NCBI RefSeq assembly: GCF_014856545.2
Contig: NZ_CP109811.1
Coordinates: 4,771,562 to 4,835,561, forward strand
Source: Mesobacillus jeotgali
Lineage (GTDB): Bacteria > Bacillota > Bacilli > Bacillales > Cytobacillaceae
DNA length: 64,000 bases
Direction: 5' to 3'
A program made the position numbers and the translations under genes. This document shows positions 1 through 8,956 of the stretch, in pieces; position 1 is the first letter of the stretch, and each line of letters opens with the position of its first letter. The notes under the pieces are model-generated. The model worked only from the letters and a program-made list of their open reading frames with translations. It searched no databases and was not told the DNA's origin.

Positions 1-29
1 ATAGGTTTTATATAATAATCGTTACTGTA

Positions 30-44
30 TTAGAATTATTCTAG
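30..44. promoter_or_regulatory. Candidate PerR operator upstream of ahpC
   Basis: The 15-bp palindrome TTAGAATTATTCTAG keeps the 7-1-7 symmetry of the PerR box (TTATAATNATTATAA) with three differences. It lies about 80 bp before ahpC, a classical peroxide-inducible PerR target in Bacillus. The match is visible; regulation is inferred. Confidence 0.6.
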
Positions 45-122
45 TTTACCGAATAGTTAACTGAACTCAATCAGTGAAACTATTTCAAAAAATAATTCAA
101 CCATTCAAGGAGGAAATTAATC

Positions 123-686
123 ATGGCATTAATCGGCACTCAAGTTTTACCATTCACAGCTAACGCATTCCACAACGGAGAGTTCATCACTGTTACTGAA
201 GAAAACCTTAAAGGCAAGTGGAGCGTAGTTGTATTCTACCCTGCTGACTTCACATTCGTATGCCCAACTGAGCTTGAAGACATGCAAAACGAATATGCTA
301 CATTAAAAGAAATGGGAGCTGAAGTTTACTCTGTATCAACTGATACTCACTTCACTCACAAAGCATGGCATGACCACTCAGAAGCTATCGGCAAAATCGA
401 GTACATCATGATCGGCGACCCTTCACAGAAGATCTCTCGCAACTTCGACGTATTGAACGAAGAAGATGGTCTTGCAGAACGCGGAACTTTCATCATCGAT
501 CCAGACGGCGTTATCCAAACTGTTGAAATCAATGCAGGCGGAATCGGCCGTGACGCTAGCCAGGTAGTAAGCAAGCTAAAAGCAGCACAATATGTACGCA
601 ACAACCCAGGTGAAGTTTGCCCTGCCAAGTGGAAAGAAGGCGGAGAAACTCTTAAGCCAAGCCTTGATCTTGTAGGAAAGATTTAA
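123..686 (+). CDS. ahpC: Alkyl hydroperoxide reductase peroxidase subunit AhpC
   Basis: A typical 2-Cys peroxiredoxin of 187 residues that reduces H2O2, organic peroxides and peroxynitrite in the cytosol. The peroxidatic cysteine is C47 in the motif FVCPTE, and the resolving cysteine is C166 in GEVCPAKW; both sit at the family positions. The ATG follows AAGGAGG by a good spacing. It is the first gene of a two-gene operon with its dedicated reductase AhpF 13 bp downstream, and a PerR-like palindrome lies upstream. Codon use is rich in optimal codons, which suggests high expression. Confidence 0.97.
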   Translation: MALIGTQVLPFTANAFHNGEFITVTEENLKGKWSVVVFYPADFTFVCPTELEDMQNEYATLKEMGAEVYSVSTDTHFTHKAWHDHSEAIGKIEYIMIGDPSQKISRNFDVLNEEDGLAERGTFIIDPDGVIQTVEINAGGIGRDASQVVSKLKAAQYVRNNPGEVCPAKWKEGGETLKPSLDLVGKI

Positions 687-699
687 GGGGTACACTCCC

Positions 700-2229
700 A
701 TGTTATTAGACGCAGAAATTAAAGCACAATTAGCCCAATATCTTCAAATGATGGAGGGCGATGTGCTGCTTAAAGTTAGCGCAGGATCGGATGATGTATC
801 ACGAGACATGCTGGCTTTAGTAGACGAATTGGCAACAATGTCATCCCATATTAAAGTGGAGCATGCAGAATTAGAAAGAACACCTAGCTTCAGTGTCAAC
901 CGCCCTGGTGAAGACACTGGCGTGACTTTCGCGGGCATTCCTTTAGGACATGAATTCACTTCATTAGTCCTGGCTCTATTGCAGGTTAGCGGAAGAGCTC
1001 CTAAGGTAGACCAGAAAGTCATCGATCAGGTAAAAGCGATTAAAGAAGAATATCGTTTTGAGACTTATGTCAGCCTCAGCTGCCATAACTGCCCTGATGT
1101 GGTGCAGGCCTTGAACCTGATGAGCATTTTAAACCCTGGCATTTCCCATGTCATGATTGATGGCGCAGCTTTTAAAGATGAAGTTGAAAGCAAGCAGGTC
1201 ATGGCCGTGCCAACAGTCTTCCTGAATGGTGAAACATTCGGAAGCGGACGTATGTCCCTAGAAGAAATCCTTGCAAAAATGGGTTCAGGCCCTGATGCAT
1301 CTGAATTGAACGATAAAGAACCTTACGATGTCCTTGTTGTCGGTGGCGGACCAGCTGGTTCGAGTGCGGCAATCTATGCGGCTCGTAAAGGAATCCGTAC
1401 AGGAATCGTGGCAGAGCGCTTCGGCGGACAAGTTATGGATACTTTGGGCATCGAGAACTTCATCAGTGTGAAGCATACTGAAGGTCCAAAGCTTGTCGCT
1501 AGCCTTGAAGAGCATGTGAAAGAGTATGGCGTTGACATCATGAACTTGCAGCGTGCAAAACGCCTGTCGAAAAAAGATCTAATTGAGCTTGAACTTGATA
1601 ATGGTGCAGTCCTTAAGAGTAAAACTGTCATCATCTCTACTGGTGCCCGCTGGCGCAATGTCAATGTACCAGGAGAAGCTGAGTTCAAGAACAAAGGTGT
1701 TGCTTACTGCCCTCACTGTGACGGTCCATTGTTCGAAGGGAAAGATGTTGCGGTAATCGGCGGAGGAAACTCCGGTATTGAAGCAGCAATCGACCTTGCG
1801 GGTATTGTAAAACACGTTACAGTCATCGAGTTCAACCCTGAACTTAAAGCTGACCAAGTTTTACAAGACCGACTGCACAGCCTTCAGAACGTTACAGTTG
1901 TGACGAACGCACAGACAAGTGAAATTACCGGAACAGACAAAGTTAACGGTATTACGTACATCGACCGTGCTACAGGTGAAGAACACCATGTTGAATTGCA
2001 AGGTGTATTCGTCCAGATCGGCCTTGTACCGAACACAGAATGGCTTGGTGACACGCTTGAGCGCACTCGCTTTGGTGAGATTGTCGTAGACAAGCATGGT
2101 GCCACAGACCTTCCTGGCGTCTTCGCTGCAGGCGACTGCACGGACAGTGCCTACAAACAGATCATCATTTCAATGGGATCAGGTGCAACCGCAGCATTAG
2201 GTGCGTTTGATTACTTGATTCGTAACTAA
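700..2229 (+). CDS. ahpF: Alkyl hydroperoxide reductase flavoprotein subunit AhpF
   Basis: NADH-dependent, FAD-containing disulfide reductase (509 residues) that regenerates AhpC. The N-terminal domain is a doubled thioredoxin fold with the redox pair C128-HN-C131. The C-terminal part is thioredoxin-reductase-like: an FAD dinucleotide fold ([12 protein letters not shown], about residue 213), the second redox pair C337-PH-C340, an NAD(P)H-binding GGGNSG motif just after it, and a terminal FAD motif ([10 protein letters not shown]). Length is normal. Its own terminator has been split by a transposon immediately downstream. Confidence 0.97.
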   Translation: MLLDAEIKAQLAQYLQMMEGDVLLKVSAGSDDVSRDMLALVDELATMSSHIKVEHAELERTPSFSVNRPGEDTGVTFAGIPLGHEFTSLVLALLQVSGRAPKVDQKVIDQVKAIKEEYRFETYVSLSCHNCPDVVQALNLMSILNPGISHVMIDGAAFKDEVESKQVMAVPTVFLNGETFGSGRMSLEEILAKMGSGPDASELNDKEPYDVLVVGGGPAGSSAAIYAARKGIRTGIVAERFGGQVMDTLGIENFISVKHTEGPKLVASLEEHVKEYGVDIMNLQRAKRLSKKDLIELELDNGAVLKSKTVIISTGARWRNVNVPGEAEFKNKGVAYCPHCDGPLFEGKDVAVIGGGNSGIEAAIDLAGIVKHVTVIEFNPELKADQVLQDRLHSLQNVTVVTNAQTSEITGTDKVNGITYIDRATGEEHHVELQGVFVQIGLVPNTEWLGDTLERTRFGEIVVDKHGATDLPGVFAAGDCTDSAYKQIIISMGSGATAALGAFDYLIRN

Positions 2230-2237
2230 TATAAGAC

Positions 2238-2252
2238 CGCTTTGCTGCTAGA
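2238..2252 (+). terminator. Left arm of the ahpF terminator, interrupted by the transposon
   Basis: CCGCTTTGCTGCTAGA is the upstream arm and part of the loop of a hairpin. Its partner GGCAGTGGAGCGG plus a T7 run lies at 5536-5556, on the far side of the transposon. Removing 2253-5528 and one GCTAGA copy restores CCGCT-ttg-CTGC/GCAG-tgg-AGCGG-T7, a normal rho-independent terminator. Confidence 0.75.
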
Positions 2253-2324
2253 TGTTTTTGACATCCTTAAATTTCCGAAAGTTGACGGTATTGCCTGTCC
2301 AGAATTAGTCGATTATAATGTCCG
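2253..2324 (+). repeat. Left transposon end with three transposase-binding-like repeats
   Basis: Terminal TGTTTTTGACATCC is followed by TTTCCGAAAG (2272), TGTCCAGAAT (2296) and TGTCCGTATA (2319). The terminal ~48 bp align well with the reverse complement of the right end (5481-5528), including TTGACGG/TTGATGG. Confidence 0.8.
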
Positions 2325-2432
2325 TATATAATTCGAAACATTTCGACATTTATTCTGGAGAAAGGAAAAGACGTCCCCCATAATGTATAACTGCGCCAAC
2401 AGTTATACAGGAGACGTCCCACAAAAAAGTAT

Positions 2433-2991
2433 ATGGTTATTGTATCAGATTATCAGCTGATTGAAAACACTCTTACTGGAGTTTTTAGTTAGGGGTGCGG
2501 GGAGGATCCCTTCCCCTTGCTGTGGTAAAGACATGTTGGTTAGAGGTACAAAGAATCGAAAAGCCAAGGATCATACAGGTCAGAGTAAAACATATAACAT
2601 CCGAAGAATGCAGTGCACCAATTGTCAGACCATCCATCATGAACTTCCAGATTTATTGATTCCTTATAAACGCTATGAGGCTGAATGTATCGAAGACGTT
2701 CTTACGAACCCATCCACCCACATTGTTGCTGCCGAAGATTCCACTCTTTCAAGATGGCACGGTTGGTTTCATCAATTAATGGATTATTGGATCGGCTGTT
2801 TGAACTCCATCATGATCAGGACCAACCAGGGAAAGATCCCCCAGGATGTTACGTCCAAATGTTCAGGGACCGCACTTCAAAGGATAGGACGCTTGGTAGG
2901 AGATGCCAATGGATGGCTGACAAGAATTGTCCGGCCCATCGCAAATATAAATTTATGGTTACACACCCGTTCCGCATTCATTGTCCAATAG
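2433..2991 (+). pseudogene. Transposon zinc-ribbon protein (DUF6431-like), frameshifted
   Basis: First gene of the transposon. The ATG at 2433 opens a reading frame (MVIVSDYQLIENTLT...) that hits TAG after about 19 codons. The +1 frame continues without interruption as EFLVRGAGRIPSPCCGKD... to 2991. Removing one G of the GG at about 2479-2480 joins the two. The product would be about 185 residues with Cys pairs C-C-G and C-T-N-C suggesting a zinc ribbon, then a C-terminal region ending WLHTRSAF. Small proteins like this accompany this transposon type; I recall the family as DUF6431. A TTG at 2461 could start a shorter product but has no clear ribosome binding site. An assembly error is possible. 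Confidence 0.6.
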
Positions 2992-3035
2992 AACCTGATT
3001 TACACTCGTGATAGACACAGAGAGGAGAATGTATC

Positions 3036-4391
3036 ATGAGTGATCATAAGAAATCAGAAGAATTGGCAGTGCAGCGTTTTCAGCTGATATCCCCTTTATT
3101 GGCAGAGGGGCTTGACGCTGGGAAAGTAAAGGAGTTAAGAGACCAGATAGCGAAGGCTAGCGGTCTTTCTGAAAGAACCATCAGGCGATATTTGGCTCAA
3201 TTTCAGGTAGATGGGTTTGGAGGACTAAAGCCGCAAGGAAGAAAAGGTGCTCAAAAGTCTGAGGCTATCCCTCCTCATTTATTGGAACAGGCAATCCTTC
3301 TGCGTAAGGAAGTGCCGAGCCGGAGCGTGGCTCAAATCATACAGATACTCGAGTGGGAAGGGTTGGCTGAACCAGGGCAGATCAAAAGGTCAACGCTCCA
3401 GGAAAAGCTCACTGAAAAAGGTTACAGCACACGGCATATGCGACTCTACTCCCAGACAGGAGTAGCTGCCAGGAGATTTCAGAAGCGACATCGCAACCAA
3501 CTCTGGCAATCAGATATCAAGTATGGCCCTTACCTGCCAATTGGTCCGAATGGAATGAAGAAACAAGTATATCTTGTCGCCTTTATCGACGACGCCACCA
3601 GATTTGTGCTTCACGCAGCTTTCTACCCTACTTTGGATTCAAGGATCATTGAAGATGCCTTTCGGCAGGCCATACAAAAGTATGGTGTTCCAGAAGCTGT
3701 TTATTTTGATAATGGAAAGCAATATCGAACCAAATGGATGTCGCGTACCTGCTCAAAAATAGGCACCCGCCTTACATACACAAGGCCATACTCAGCTGAA
3801 TCAAAAGGGAAAATTGAACGCTTTAACAGAGTAATAGATTCATTCATAAGTGAGGCTGTCATCGAAAAACCCAATACACTTGATCGTCTGAATGAGCTTT
3901 TCCAAGTGTGGCTGACAGAGTGTTATCAGAATAAGCCTCATTCTGCACTTGGGGAGAAAATCAGCCCGGAAACGGCATTTCGTTCAGATAAGAAAGCGAT
4001 TCGGTTCATCGATCCGGATACGTTGAGTAATGCATTTCTCCATTGTGAAACGAGGAAAGTTGATAAATCAGGATGCATCAGTTTCATGGATCAAAAATAT
4101 GAGGTGGGCCTGACATTCATTGGACGACAGGTTGAAGTTGTTTATGACCCTGCGAATATCGAGGAGCTAACCATTGAGTTCGAGGGTCATATTCCATGGA
4201 AAGCCAAGAAGCTGGTCATTGGGGAAAGAGCTGGGAAGCGTCCTGCATTACCTGAGCACCTGCAGGTGCAGGATGTAGAATCTTCAAGACTATTAAAGGC
4301 AGCTGAACGAAAGAACCAGGAACGTCAAACTGAACAGAAACCTGCCGTGACCTTCCGTGCCGTTTGGAAGGAGGATGATTCTCGTGTTTGA
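3036..4391 (+). CDS. DDE transposase (rve/IS481-like, TniA/Mu-type)
   Basis: A 451-residue transposase. The N-terminal helix-turn-helix region (LSERTIRRYLAQFQVDGFGGL, about residues 45-65) is followed by a second DNA-binding region. The retroviral-integrase catalytic core has the DDE triad visible in WQSDIKYG (D about 160), YFDNGKQY (D about 230) and SKGKIERFN (E about 266). A Mu-type C-terminal beta-barrel region follows. The start has a strong GAGAGGAG site. The stop overlaps the ATPase gene by 8 nt, so the two are translationally coupled. The integrity of both protein and ends suggests the element may still be mobile. Confidence 0.92.
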   Translation: MSDHKKSEELAVQRFQLISPLLAEGLDAGKVKELRDQIAKASGLSERTIRRYLAQFQVDGFGGLKPQGRKGAQKSEAIPPHLLEQAILLRKEVPSRSVAQIIQILEWEGLAEPGQIKRSTLQEKLTEKGYSTRHMRLYSQTGVAARRFQKRHRNQLWQSDIKYGPYLPIGPNGMKKQVYLVAFIDDATRFVLHAAFYPTLDSRIIEDAFRQAIQKYGVPEAVYFDNGKQYRTKWMSRTCSKIGTRLTYTRPYSAESKGKIERFNRVIDSFISEAVIEKPNTLDRLNELFQVWLTECYQNKPHSALGEKISPETAFRSDKKAIRFIDPDTLSNAFLHCETRKVDKSGCISFMDQKYEVGLTFIGRQVEVVYDPANIEELTIEFEGHIPWKAKKLVIGERAGKRPALPEHLQVQDVESSRLLKAAERKNQERQTEQKPAVTFRAVWKEDDSRV

Positions 4392-5184
4392 AGCCTTCTA
4401 TGAAATGGATTACACACCTTTCGCCAGAGATCTTCCGACTGATCAATTGTATGATTCCTCGATGATGCAAGAAATCCTTGGAAGGCTGAAGTACACAGCT
4501 GAAAGACAGCTTTTCGCCGTTCTGAGTGGGGATAGTGGTACTGGAAAGACTACGACCATCCGTAAGTTTGTGGACAAATTGGATAAAAGGAAATTCCATA
4601 TCCTTTACCTGTCTGACTCTAAGTTAACACCTCGGCATTTTTACAAAGGTCTTCTGGAACAGTTAGGCTCCGAAGCGAAGTTTTACCGGGGAGATGCAAA
4701 ACGGCAGCTTCATCGTGAGATTGAATTAATGAAAGGCATACGAGGGCTACAACCTGTGGTGGTAGTGGATGAAGCCCATCTTCTGGACCGTGAAATGCTT
4801 GAAGAGGTTCGTTTCCTACTGAACTTCAAAATGGATTCGCAAAGCCCGATGGCGCTTATCCTTGTCGGTCAAAGTGAATTATGGGATCGACTTCGGCTCC
4901 AATCATACGCAGCCATACGCCAAAGAATCGATATCCAATTTCAGCTAGGACATCTCGATCGTGCCCAAGTTGAAGAATATGTTTCTAGGCACCTTCGTTA
5001 TGCCGGAGTTGACCAACCAATATTCTCTGACGGGGCTCTCGATGAAATCCATCGGTTTTCTGGTGGTGCCGCAAGGCTCATAGATAAACTCTGCACGCAT
5101 AGTCTACTCTATGGCTCACAAAATGGCCGAAGGATCATTGACGACCATATGATCAAGCAAGTCATCCAGGGTGAACTTTCATGA
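4384..5184 (+). CDS. Transposon AAA+ ATPase (ExeA/TniB-like)
   Basis: A 266-residue AAA+ ATPase likely to regulate the transposase or target selection, as TniB/MuB/TnsC-type partners do. Walker A is SGDSGTGKTTTI, Walker B VVVVDEAHLL, sensor region LILVGQSEL, and the arginine-rich RQRIDIQF segment follows. I chose GTG 4384 because AAGGAGG lies 9 nt upstream; the ATG at 4375 directly abuts the Shine-Dalgarno and cannot use it. It overlaps the transposase gene at its start and the next gene by 4 nt at its end. Confidence 0.88.
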   Translation: MFEAFYEMDYTPFARDLPTDQLYDSSMMQEILGRLKYTAERQLFAVLSGDSGTGKTTTIRKFVDKLDKRKFHILYLSDSKLTPRHFYKGLLEQLGSEAKFYRGDAKRQLHREIELMKGIRGLQPVVVVDEAHLLDREMLEEVRFLLNFKMDSQSPMALILVGQSELWDRLRLQSYAAIRQRIDIQFQLGHLDRAQVEEYVSRHLRYAGVDQPIFSDGALDEIHRFSGGAARLIDKLCTHSLLYGSQNGRRIIDDHMIKQVIQGELS

Positions 5185-5417
5185 AAAGCCGTTGGAAAGA
5201 AATGAATTACAATGAAGAGTTGGATTGTTGGGTTGTATTTTGGGGGGACAATGCTGGTTATAAGATGCGATGTGGAGAATGGTTTGATCTTCATCTAGGT
5301 AATGGCAAGACTCTTTCCTGCCGTCTGGAACTGGGTAGGGATTGGTATATTTTCACTGGTCGTAACGACGTAAAGTTCTATCTTAAGAAAAACGAGACGT
5401 ACCAAGTTGACTTGTAA
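5181..5417 (+). CDS. Small transposon-borne protein (DUF5348-like)
   Basis: A 78-residue protein, rich in Trp, Tyr and Gly, predicted all-beta and without a signal or membrane segment. It starts within the stop region of the ATPase gene (4-nt overlap), so it belongs to the same transcript. I recognise it as DUF5348-like, a family often found as the last gene of this transposon type. Function unknown. The inner right-end binding site begins 40 bp after its stop. Confidence 0.7.
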   Translation: MKSRWKEMNYNEELDCWVVFWGDNAGYKMRCGEWFDLHLGNGKTLSCRLELGRDWYIFTGRNDVKFYLKKNETYQVDL

Positions 5418-5457
5418 AATCGTTGGGAAGCAGGAAAACTGCCTCCCTTTTCATTTT

Positions 5458-5528
5458 GGACAGGAAATCCGTCAGTTTTCGGACAATTAGTACCATCAAT
5501 TTCCGGACATTGTAGAACGTCATTAACA
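5458..5528 (-). repeat. Right transposon end with three transposase-binding-like repeats
   Basis: Read on the minus strand from the outside: TGTTAATGACGTTC, then TGTCCG at 5509, TGTCCG at 5485 and TGTCC at 5462. Spacing is 24 and 23 bp, mirroring the left end. Confidence 0.8.
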
Positions 5529-5556
5529 GCTAGAATGGCAGTGGAGCGGTTTTTTT
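5529..5556 (+). terminator. Right arm and T-tract of the ahpF terminator
   Basis: After the GCTAGA target duplication come GGCAGTGGAGCGG and seven T residues. This is the downstream arm of the hairpin whose upstream arm is at 2238-2252. Separated by 3.3 kb, the two arms should no longer terminate ahpCF transcripts efficiently. Confidence 0.7.
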
Positions 5557-5618
5557 GTGTTGGTTCCCTAAAGTTAGGTTTTTTGAGGTCAACACCTCCA
5601 CCGTTATGAATAGTTGGG

Positions 5619-5878
5619 GTTTTCTTGACAGTTTTGAGCTCTAACACCTGTAACCTGTCACGATAACGAGGTTTTCTTGACAGCTTTGAGCTCTAACACC
5701 TGAAACCTGTCACAATAACGGGGTTTTCTTGACAGCTTTGAGCTCTAGCACCTGTAATCTGTCACAATAACGAGGTTTTCTTGACAGCTTTTAACTCAAG
5801 CACCTGTAACCTGTCACAATAACGAACTTTTCTTGACAGCTTTGACCTCTACTCCTGGAAACCTGTCTGAATGATAGC
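5619..5878. repeat. Five exact-period 52-bp tandem repeats
   Basis: Units begin GTTTTCTTGACAGCTTTGAG at 5619, 5671, 5723, 5775 and (slightly diverged) 5827; the period is exactly 52 bp. Each contains TTGACAG and, near its end, CTGTCAC, so each can fold as a stem (TGACAG/CTGTCA) with GAGCTC inside. The array lies between the convergent ahpCF and mqo transcripts. There are no spacers, so it is not CRISPR. No coding potential seen. Confidence 0.9.
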
Positions 5879-5888
5879 TTTAACCCAA

Positions 5889-5926
5889 CAAAAAAACCTT
5901 CAATCCAACTCGGATCAAAGGTTTTT
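5889..5926 (-). terminator. mqo terminator
   Basis: AACCTT...TCC/GGA...AAGGTT hairpin, with the A-run on the plus strand giving a U-tract on the minus strand just after the mqo stop. Confidence 0.75.
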
Positions 5927-5957
5927 AGTCATCTCTCAGTCTACTTCCATAGACAAA

Positions 5958-7457
5958 TCAGCTATATACTCTTTCTTTATCACTTAGGCTCAGTATCTCT
6001 GCCGTGGATTCATGAATTTCATGGAACAACTCAGGATTGTCCACTAATGACACTCCATACGAAGGTACCATTTCTTTGATTTTATCTTTCCATTCGAACA
6101 TTCTCTCTGGGAAGCATTTCTCCAGCACCTCAAGCATGACATTAACCGCAGTAGATGCTCCTGGGGATGCTCCTAGCAATGCGGCTACAGAGCCGTCAGA
6201 GGCGCTTACAACCTCTGTGCCGAACTGCAGGGTCCCTTTGCCTGTGTCGGTATCCTTGATGACTTGTACACGCTGTCCTGCGACGACGATACTCCAGTCC
6301 TCGCTCTTGGCATTGGGAATGAACTCACGGAGTTCTTCCATCCGTTTTTCATGAGAGAGCATTACCTGCTCAATGAGGTACTTAGTTAATGCCATTTCTT
6401 TCATGCCTGCAGCCAGCATAGTCACTACATTATTTGGTTTAACAGAACCAATCAAGTCCAGATTCGAACCTGTTTTCAGGAACTTCGGCGAGAAGCCGGC
6501 AAACGGTCCAAACAGCAAGCTCTTTTTGTTATCGATAAATCGTGTATCCAAGTGTGGCACAGACATCGGAGGAGCGCCTACCTTGGCTTTTCCGTATACC
6601 TTTGCATGGTGCTGCTCGACAACCTCAGGATTGTTGCATACCATGAATAATCCGCTCACCGGGAACCCGCCAATTTGCTTGGATTCTGGAATACCCGTTT
6701 TTTGCAGCAGAGGCAGACTGCCGCCTCCACCACCGATAAAAATGAATTTCGCATAATGGGATTCTGTTCTTCCGCTTTCAAGGTTCTTTACCTTTACTTC
6801 CCATGTCCCATCGCTGGCACGTTTGATATCTTTTACACTATGTCTATAGTTAATCTCAACGTTCTTACTTTCCAAATGCTCGAACAACATACGAGTTAAC
6901 GCCCCAAAGTTAACATCTGTTCCTGATTCAATTTTGGTTGCCGCTATCGGATCATTAGATGTACGGCCCTCCATTACTAAAGGCATCCACTCCTTCAGCT
7001 TTGCTGGATCCTCAGAATACTCCATCCCTTGGAACATAGGTATATCTGAAAGCGCTTTAAATCGTTTTTTCAAAAACTCAACATTTTTTTCCCCTTCTAC
7101 TAAACTCATATGAGGCAGCGGCCTGATAAAGTCCTGGGGATTGCGAATCAAATCGCTCTTTACAAGATGAGACCAGAATTGTCTTGAGATCTGAAACTGC
7201 TCATTTACGTTAATTGCTTTGCTAATATCTATTGAACCATCCGATTTTTCAGGTGTGTAGTTAAGTTCGCACAATGCGGCATGGCCAGTACCTGCGTTAT
7301 TCCACTCATTCGAGCTTTCTTCGCCTGCTGAAGCAAGTTTCTCAAATACCTTGATTTCCCACTCTGGTGCTAACTCTTTCAGTAAGGATCCCAACGTCGC
7401 ACTCATGACTCCGGCACCAATTAAGATAACGTCTGTTGCTTTCTGTACGTTGCTCAT
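5958..7457 (-). CDS. mqo: Malate:quinone oxidoreductase
   Basis: A 499-residue FAD-dependent peripheral membrane enzyme oxidising malate to oxaloacetate with electron transfer to quinone, the NAD-independent branch of the TCA cycle. The N-terminal dinucleotide-binding motif is [13 protein letters not shown], followed by the family-typical [19 protein letters not shown] segment near residue 52 and a C-terminal [12 protein letters not shown] contact. I chose ATG 7457 because AAGGAAGGG lies just upstream and it gives the family's length. An upstream in-frame extension has no support. Monocistronic, with its own terminator. Confidence 0.93.
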   Translation of the reverse strand: MSNVQKATDVILIGAGVMSATLGSLLKELAPEWEIKVFEKLASAGEESSNEWNNAGTGHAALCELNYTPEKSDGSIDISKAINVNEQFQISRQFWSHLVKSDLIRNPQDFIRPLPHMSLVEGEKNVEFLKKRFKALSDIPMFQGMEYSEDPAKLKEWMPLVMEGRTSNDPIAATKIESGTDVNFGALTRMLFEHLESKNVEINYRHSVKDIKRASDGTWEVKVKNLESGRTESHYAKFIFIGGGGGSLPLLQKTGIPESKQIGGFPVSGLFMVCNNPEVVEQHHAKVYGKAKVGAPPMSVPHLDTRFIDNKKSLLFGPFAGFSPKFLKTGSNLDLIGSVKPNNVVTMLAAGMKEMALTKYLIEQVMLSHEKRMEELREFIPNAKSEDWSIVVAGQRVQVIKDTDTGKGTLQFGTEVVSASDGSVAALLGASPGASTAVNVMLEVLEKCFPERMFEWKDKIKEMVPSYGVSLVDNPELFHEIHESTAEILSLSDKERVYS

Positions 7458-7674
7458 TATACCCTTCCTTGTCCATATATTTGAGTAGGCGCGCCAGCAT
7501 ATATACAACTTATGTGCACACCTTGATCGTTCGTTCAAACCTTAACATATTCAATTATAATGATTTATAGTTTGAAATTTCTACTATTTACTGATTATTA
7601 TAAACTATTTTTCCATAGTAAAAAAGTGAGAAGTTGCTATATAAGGTTTAAGAATGACATGTCTATATGGGTTT

Positions 7675-8211
7675 TTATAAAATATAGCCCATTTCTATAC
7701 GTACTTCTTTTTTCACTACATCTTCATTTGAATAAGAGATCGTATTGAATCCAATCAAATCGAATCCGCTTTTCATATAAAATTGGATAGCCGGATAATT
7801 AGAGGTTTGCGTTTCTAGATTAATCGCCCTTACGCCTAACTCAGCTGCTCTTTTCTTAGCCACTTCAATTAAACTTCTGCCAATCCCCTTTTTCTTAAAA
7901 CGATCATCTACATATAGGTCATGAATTAATAAGGTATTATTCCATTCCATGTGTTGTATTACCATAACAGCAGCTTCTTCTTCACCAAACTCCGCCAAAT
8001 AAACTTCTGACCCTTCCTTATAAGGTTCGAAAATTTCTTCTTCAAACCTTTTCACAAAAGGAAATTCAAATCTTTCTTCAGCCAATGAGAAGTTCCAACC
8101 ATTATTCTGTCGTCCTATATGGATTTCATAATATTTTTCTGACGTATATTTATATACTACTTTTTTCCCTGCAGGAAAGTCTTTTAGATAGATTTGCCGA
8201 ATCGTTATCAC
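7675..8211 (-). CDS. GNAT N-acetyltransferase, streptothricin-acetyltransferase-like
   Basis: A 178-residue GNAT protein. The acetyl-CoA loop is visible as DDRFKKKGIGRSLIEVA (about residues 108-124). The following LETQTSNYPAIQFYMKSGFDLIGF segment resembles the SatA/YyaR streptothricin N-acetyltransferase group, so antibiotic acetylation is a plausible role. The substrate is not proven by sequence. It is the last chromosomal gene before the left att repeat of the rlmH-associated island, so it was probably the ancestral neighbour of rlmH, or cargo of an older insertion. Confidence 0.75.
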   Translation of the reverse strand: MITIRQIYLKDFPAGKKVVYKYTSEKYYEIHIGRQNNGWNFSLAEERFEFPFVKRFEEEIFEPYKEGSEVYLAEFGEEEAAVMVIQHMEWNNTLLIHDLYVDDRFKKKGIGRSLIEVAKKRAAELGVRAINLETQTSNYPAIQFYMKSGFDLIGFNTISYSNEDVVKKEVRIEMGYIL

Positions 8212-8249
8212 TATAATTTCTCCTGACTTTATTTAAAAATCTCACCTAC

Positions 8250-8270
8250 TTATGGTAAGGTTCACCGTGG
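8250..8270 (+). other. Left attachment site of the SCC-like island
   Basis: TTATGGTAAGGTTCACCGTG(G) matches TTATGGTACGGTTCCCCACG(G) at 26544-26564 in 17 of 21 positions and in the same orientation. On the minus strand it reads ...GAACCTTACCATAAGT, next to rlmH's GAACCGTACCATAAAT. Confidence 0.8.
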
Positions 8271-8276
8271 TAGTTT

Positions 8277-8288
8277 TAACGGTAAACT
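8277..8288. repeat. Left terminal inverted repeat of the island
   Basis: TAACGGTAAACT is the exact reverse complement of AGTTTACCGTTA at 26531-26542. Both copies lie on the island side of the att repeats. Confidence 0.8.
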
Positions 8289-8292
8289 AGAA

Positions 8293-8334
8293 ATGGAACA
8301 GATAAAGGATTTAAATAACTATCCTGCCCTGTTC
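8293..8334. other. Hairpin just inside the left island end
   Basis: GGAACAG...GGAT...ATCC...CTGTTCC forms a long imperfect stem directly after the left inverted repeat and before the PIN gene 3' end. It has no clear T-tract, so it may be a structural element or a weak terminator. Confidence 0.5.
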
Positions 8335-8383
8335 CACTATAGTTTAAACCAAAAATTCAAGAATTCTTTAAGTCTAGTCATTT

Positions 8384-8956
8384 TTACTTTTCCAGGTCGT
8401 TAATGAATCTACGATAAGATTCTTCAAAATTGTAAGAAGGTAGCTTTCTTTTCCTATTTTTCATTTCAAGCCATATTCTTTCTCCTTCATCCAATAGAAT
8501 CAACTCTCGAAAGTGAGCTAAACAGAGTATATCATCAGTAGATATTAGCCCAATATTATTATTATGACAATATGTTTTTACATCGTTTAAATTATTGCTT
8601 AGAACTGTACCTTCTTTAAAACGAGCAAGAGACATTGCAGCTGCTTCCCCTTTCCCAAGAGGCCTGGGGTCGTTGTCGGTTGAAGTTAACTTCAAAAACT
8701 CGTTACTCTCATCAGTACCTACCATTATATCTAATATTTTTATCTTATTATTAGCTATTTCAGTAGATAGTGTTTCAGGAACCCAGGAGTAATTAGAGAA
8801 TGCTTTCAATTTATCTAATTCTTCTTTTACTTGTCGAGGTATGTAAATGTTATCTCCAAAAATTGAATATAATACATCTAATCTTCTAGCCCAAATAAAT
8901 GAACTTATACAATCAGTATCAAAAATAAAAGGAGGAATCTCTGAAATAGATCTCAT
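8384..8956 (-). CDS. PIN-like domain protein
   Basis: A 190-residue protein with PIN ribonuclease features. An early acidic FDTDCIS motif (D about 14, 16), KGEAAAMSLA in the middle and a late LISTDDIL fit the spaced acidic residues that bind metal in PIN domains. The start overlaps the ImmA-like gene by 4 nt, and that gene overlaps the XRE gene by 4 nt, so the three form one translationally coupled unit. In this context it could be a toxin or effector released by the regulator/protease pair. Function is inference; family call fairly sure. Confidence 0.75.
   Translation of the reverse strand: MRSISEIPPFIFDTDCISSFIWARRLDVLYSIFGDNIYIPRQVKEELDKLKAFSNYSWVPETLSTEIANNKIKILDIMVGTDESNEFLKLTSTDNDPRPLGKGEAAAMSLARFKEGTVLSNNLNDVKTYCHNNNIGLISTDDILCLAHFRELILLDEGERIWLEMKNRKRKLPSYNFEESYRRFINDLEK

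Larger units (their letters stand above)
2253..5528 (+). mobile_element. Four-gene DDE transposon (TniA/TniB-like) with intact ends and 6-bp target duplication
   Basis: The element starts TGTTTTTGAC and ends (reverse complement) TGTTAATGAC. It is flanked by GCTAGA at 2247-2252 and 5529-5534, a 6-bp target-site duplication. Each end carries three copies of a T(G/T)TCCG-type site: 2272, 2296 and 2319 on the left, and 5505, 5481 and 5458 (inverted) on the right. Spacing from outside inwards is 24 then 23 bp at both ends, as expected for multiple transposase-binding sites. Contents in order: zinc-finger protein, DDE transposase, ExeA/TniB-like ATPase, DUF5348-like protein. The DDE transposase plus AAA partner resembles Tn5053/Tn7-type machinery; the exact family name is not assigned. 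Confidence 0.9.

Noticed and set aside
2685..3011. Separate 108-residue transposon protein
   Set aside because: Out-of-frame shadow of the zinc-protein gene with no ribosome binding site.
5619..5878. CRISPR array
   Set aside because: The 52-bp units are contiguous with no variable spacers, and no cas genes are in the window.
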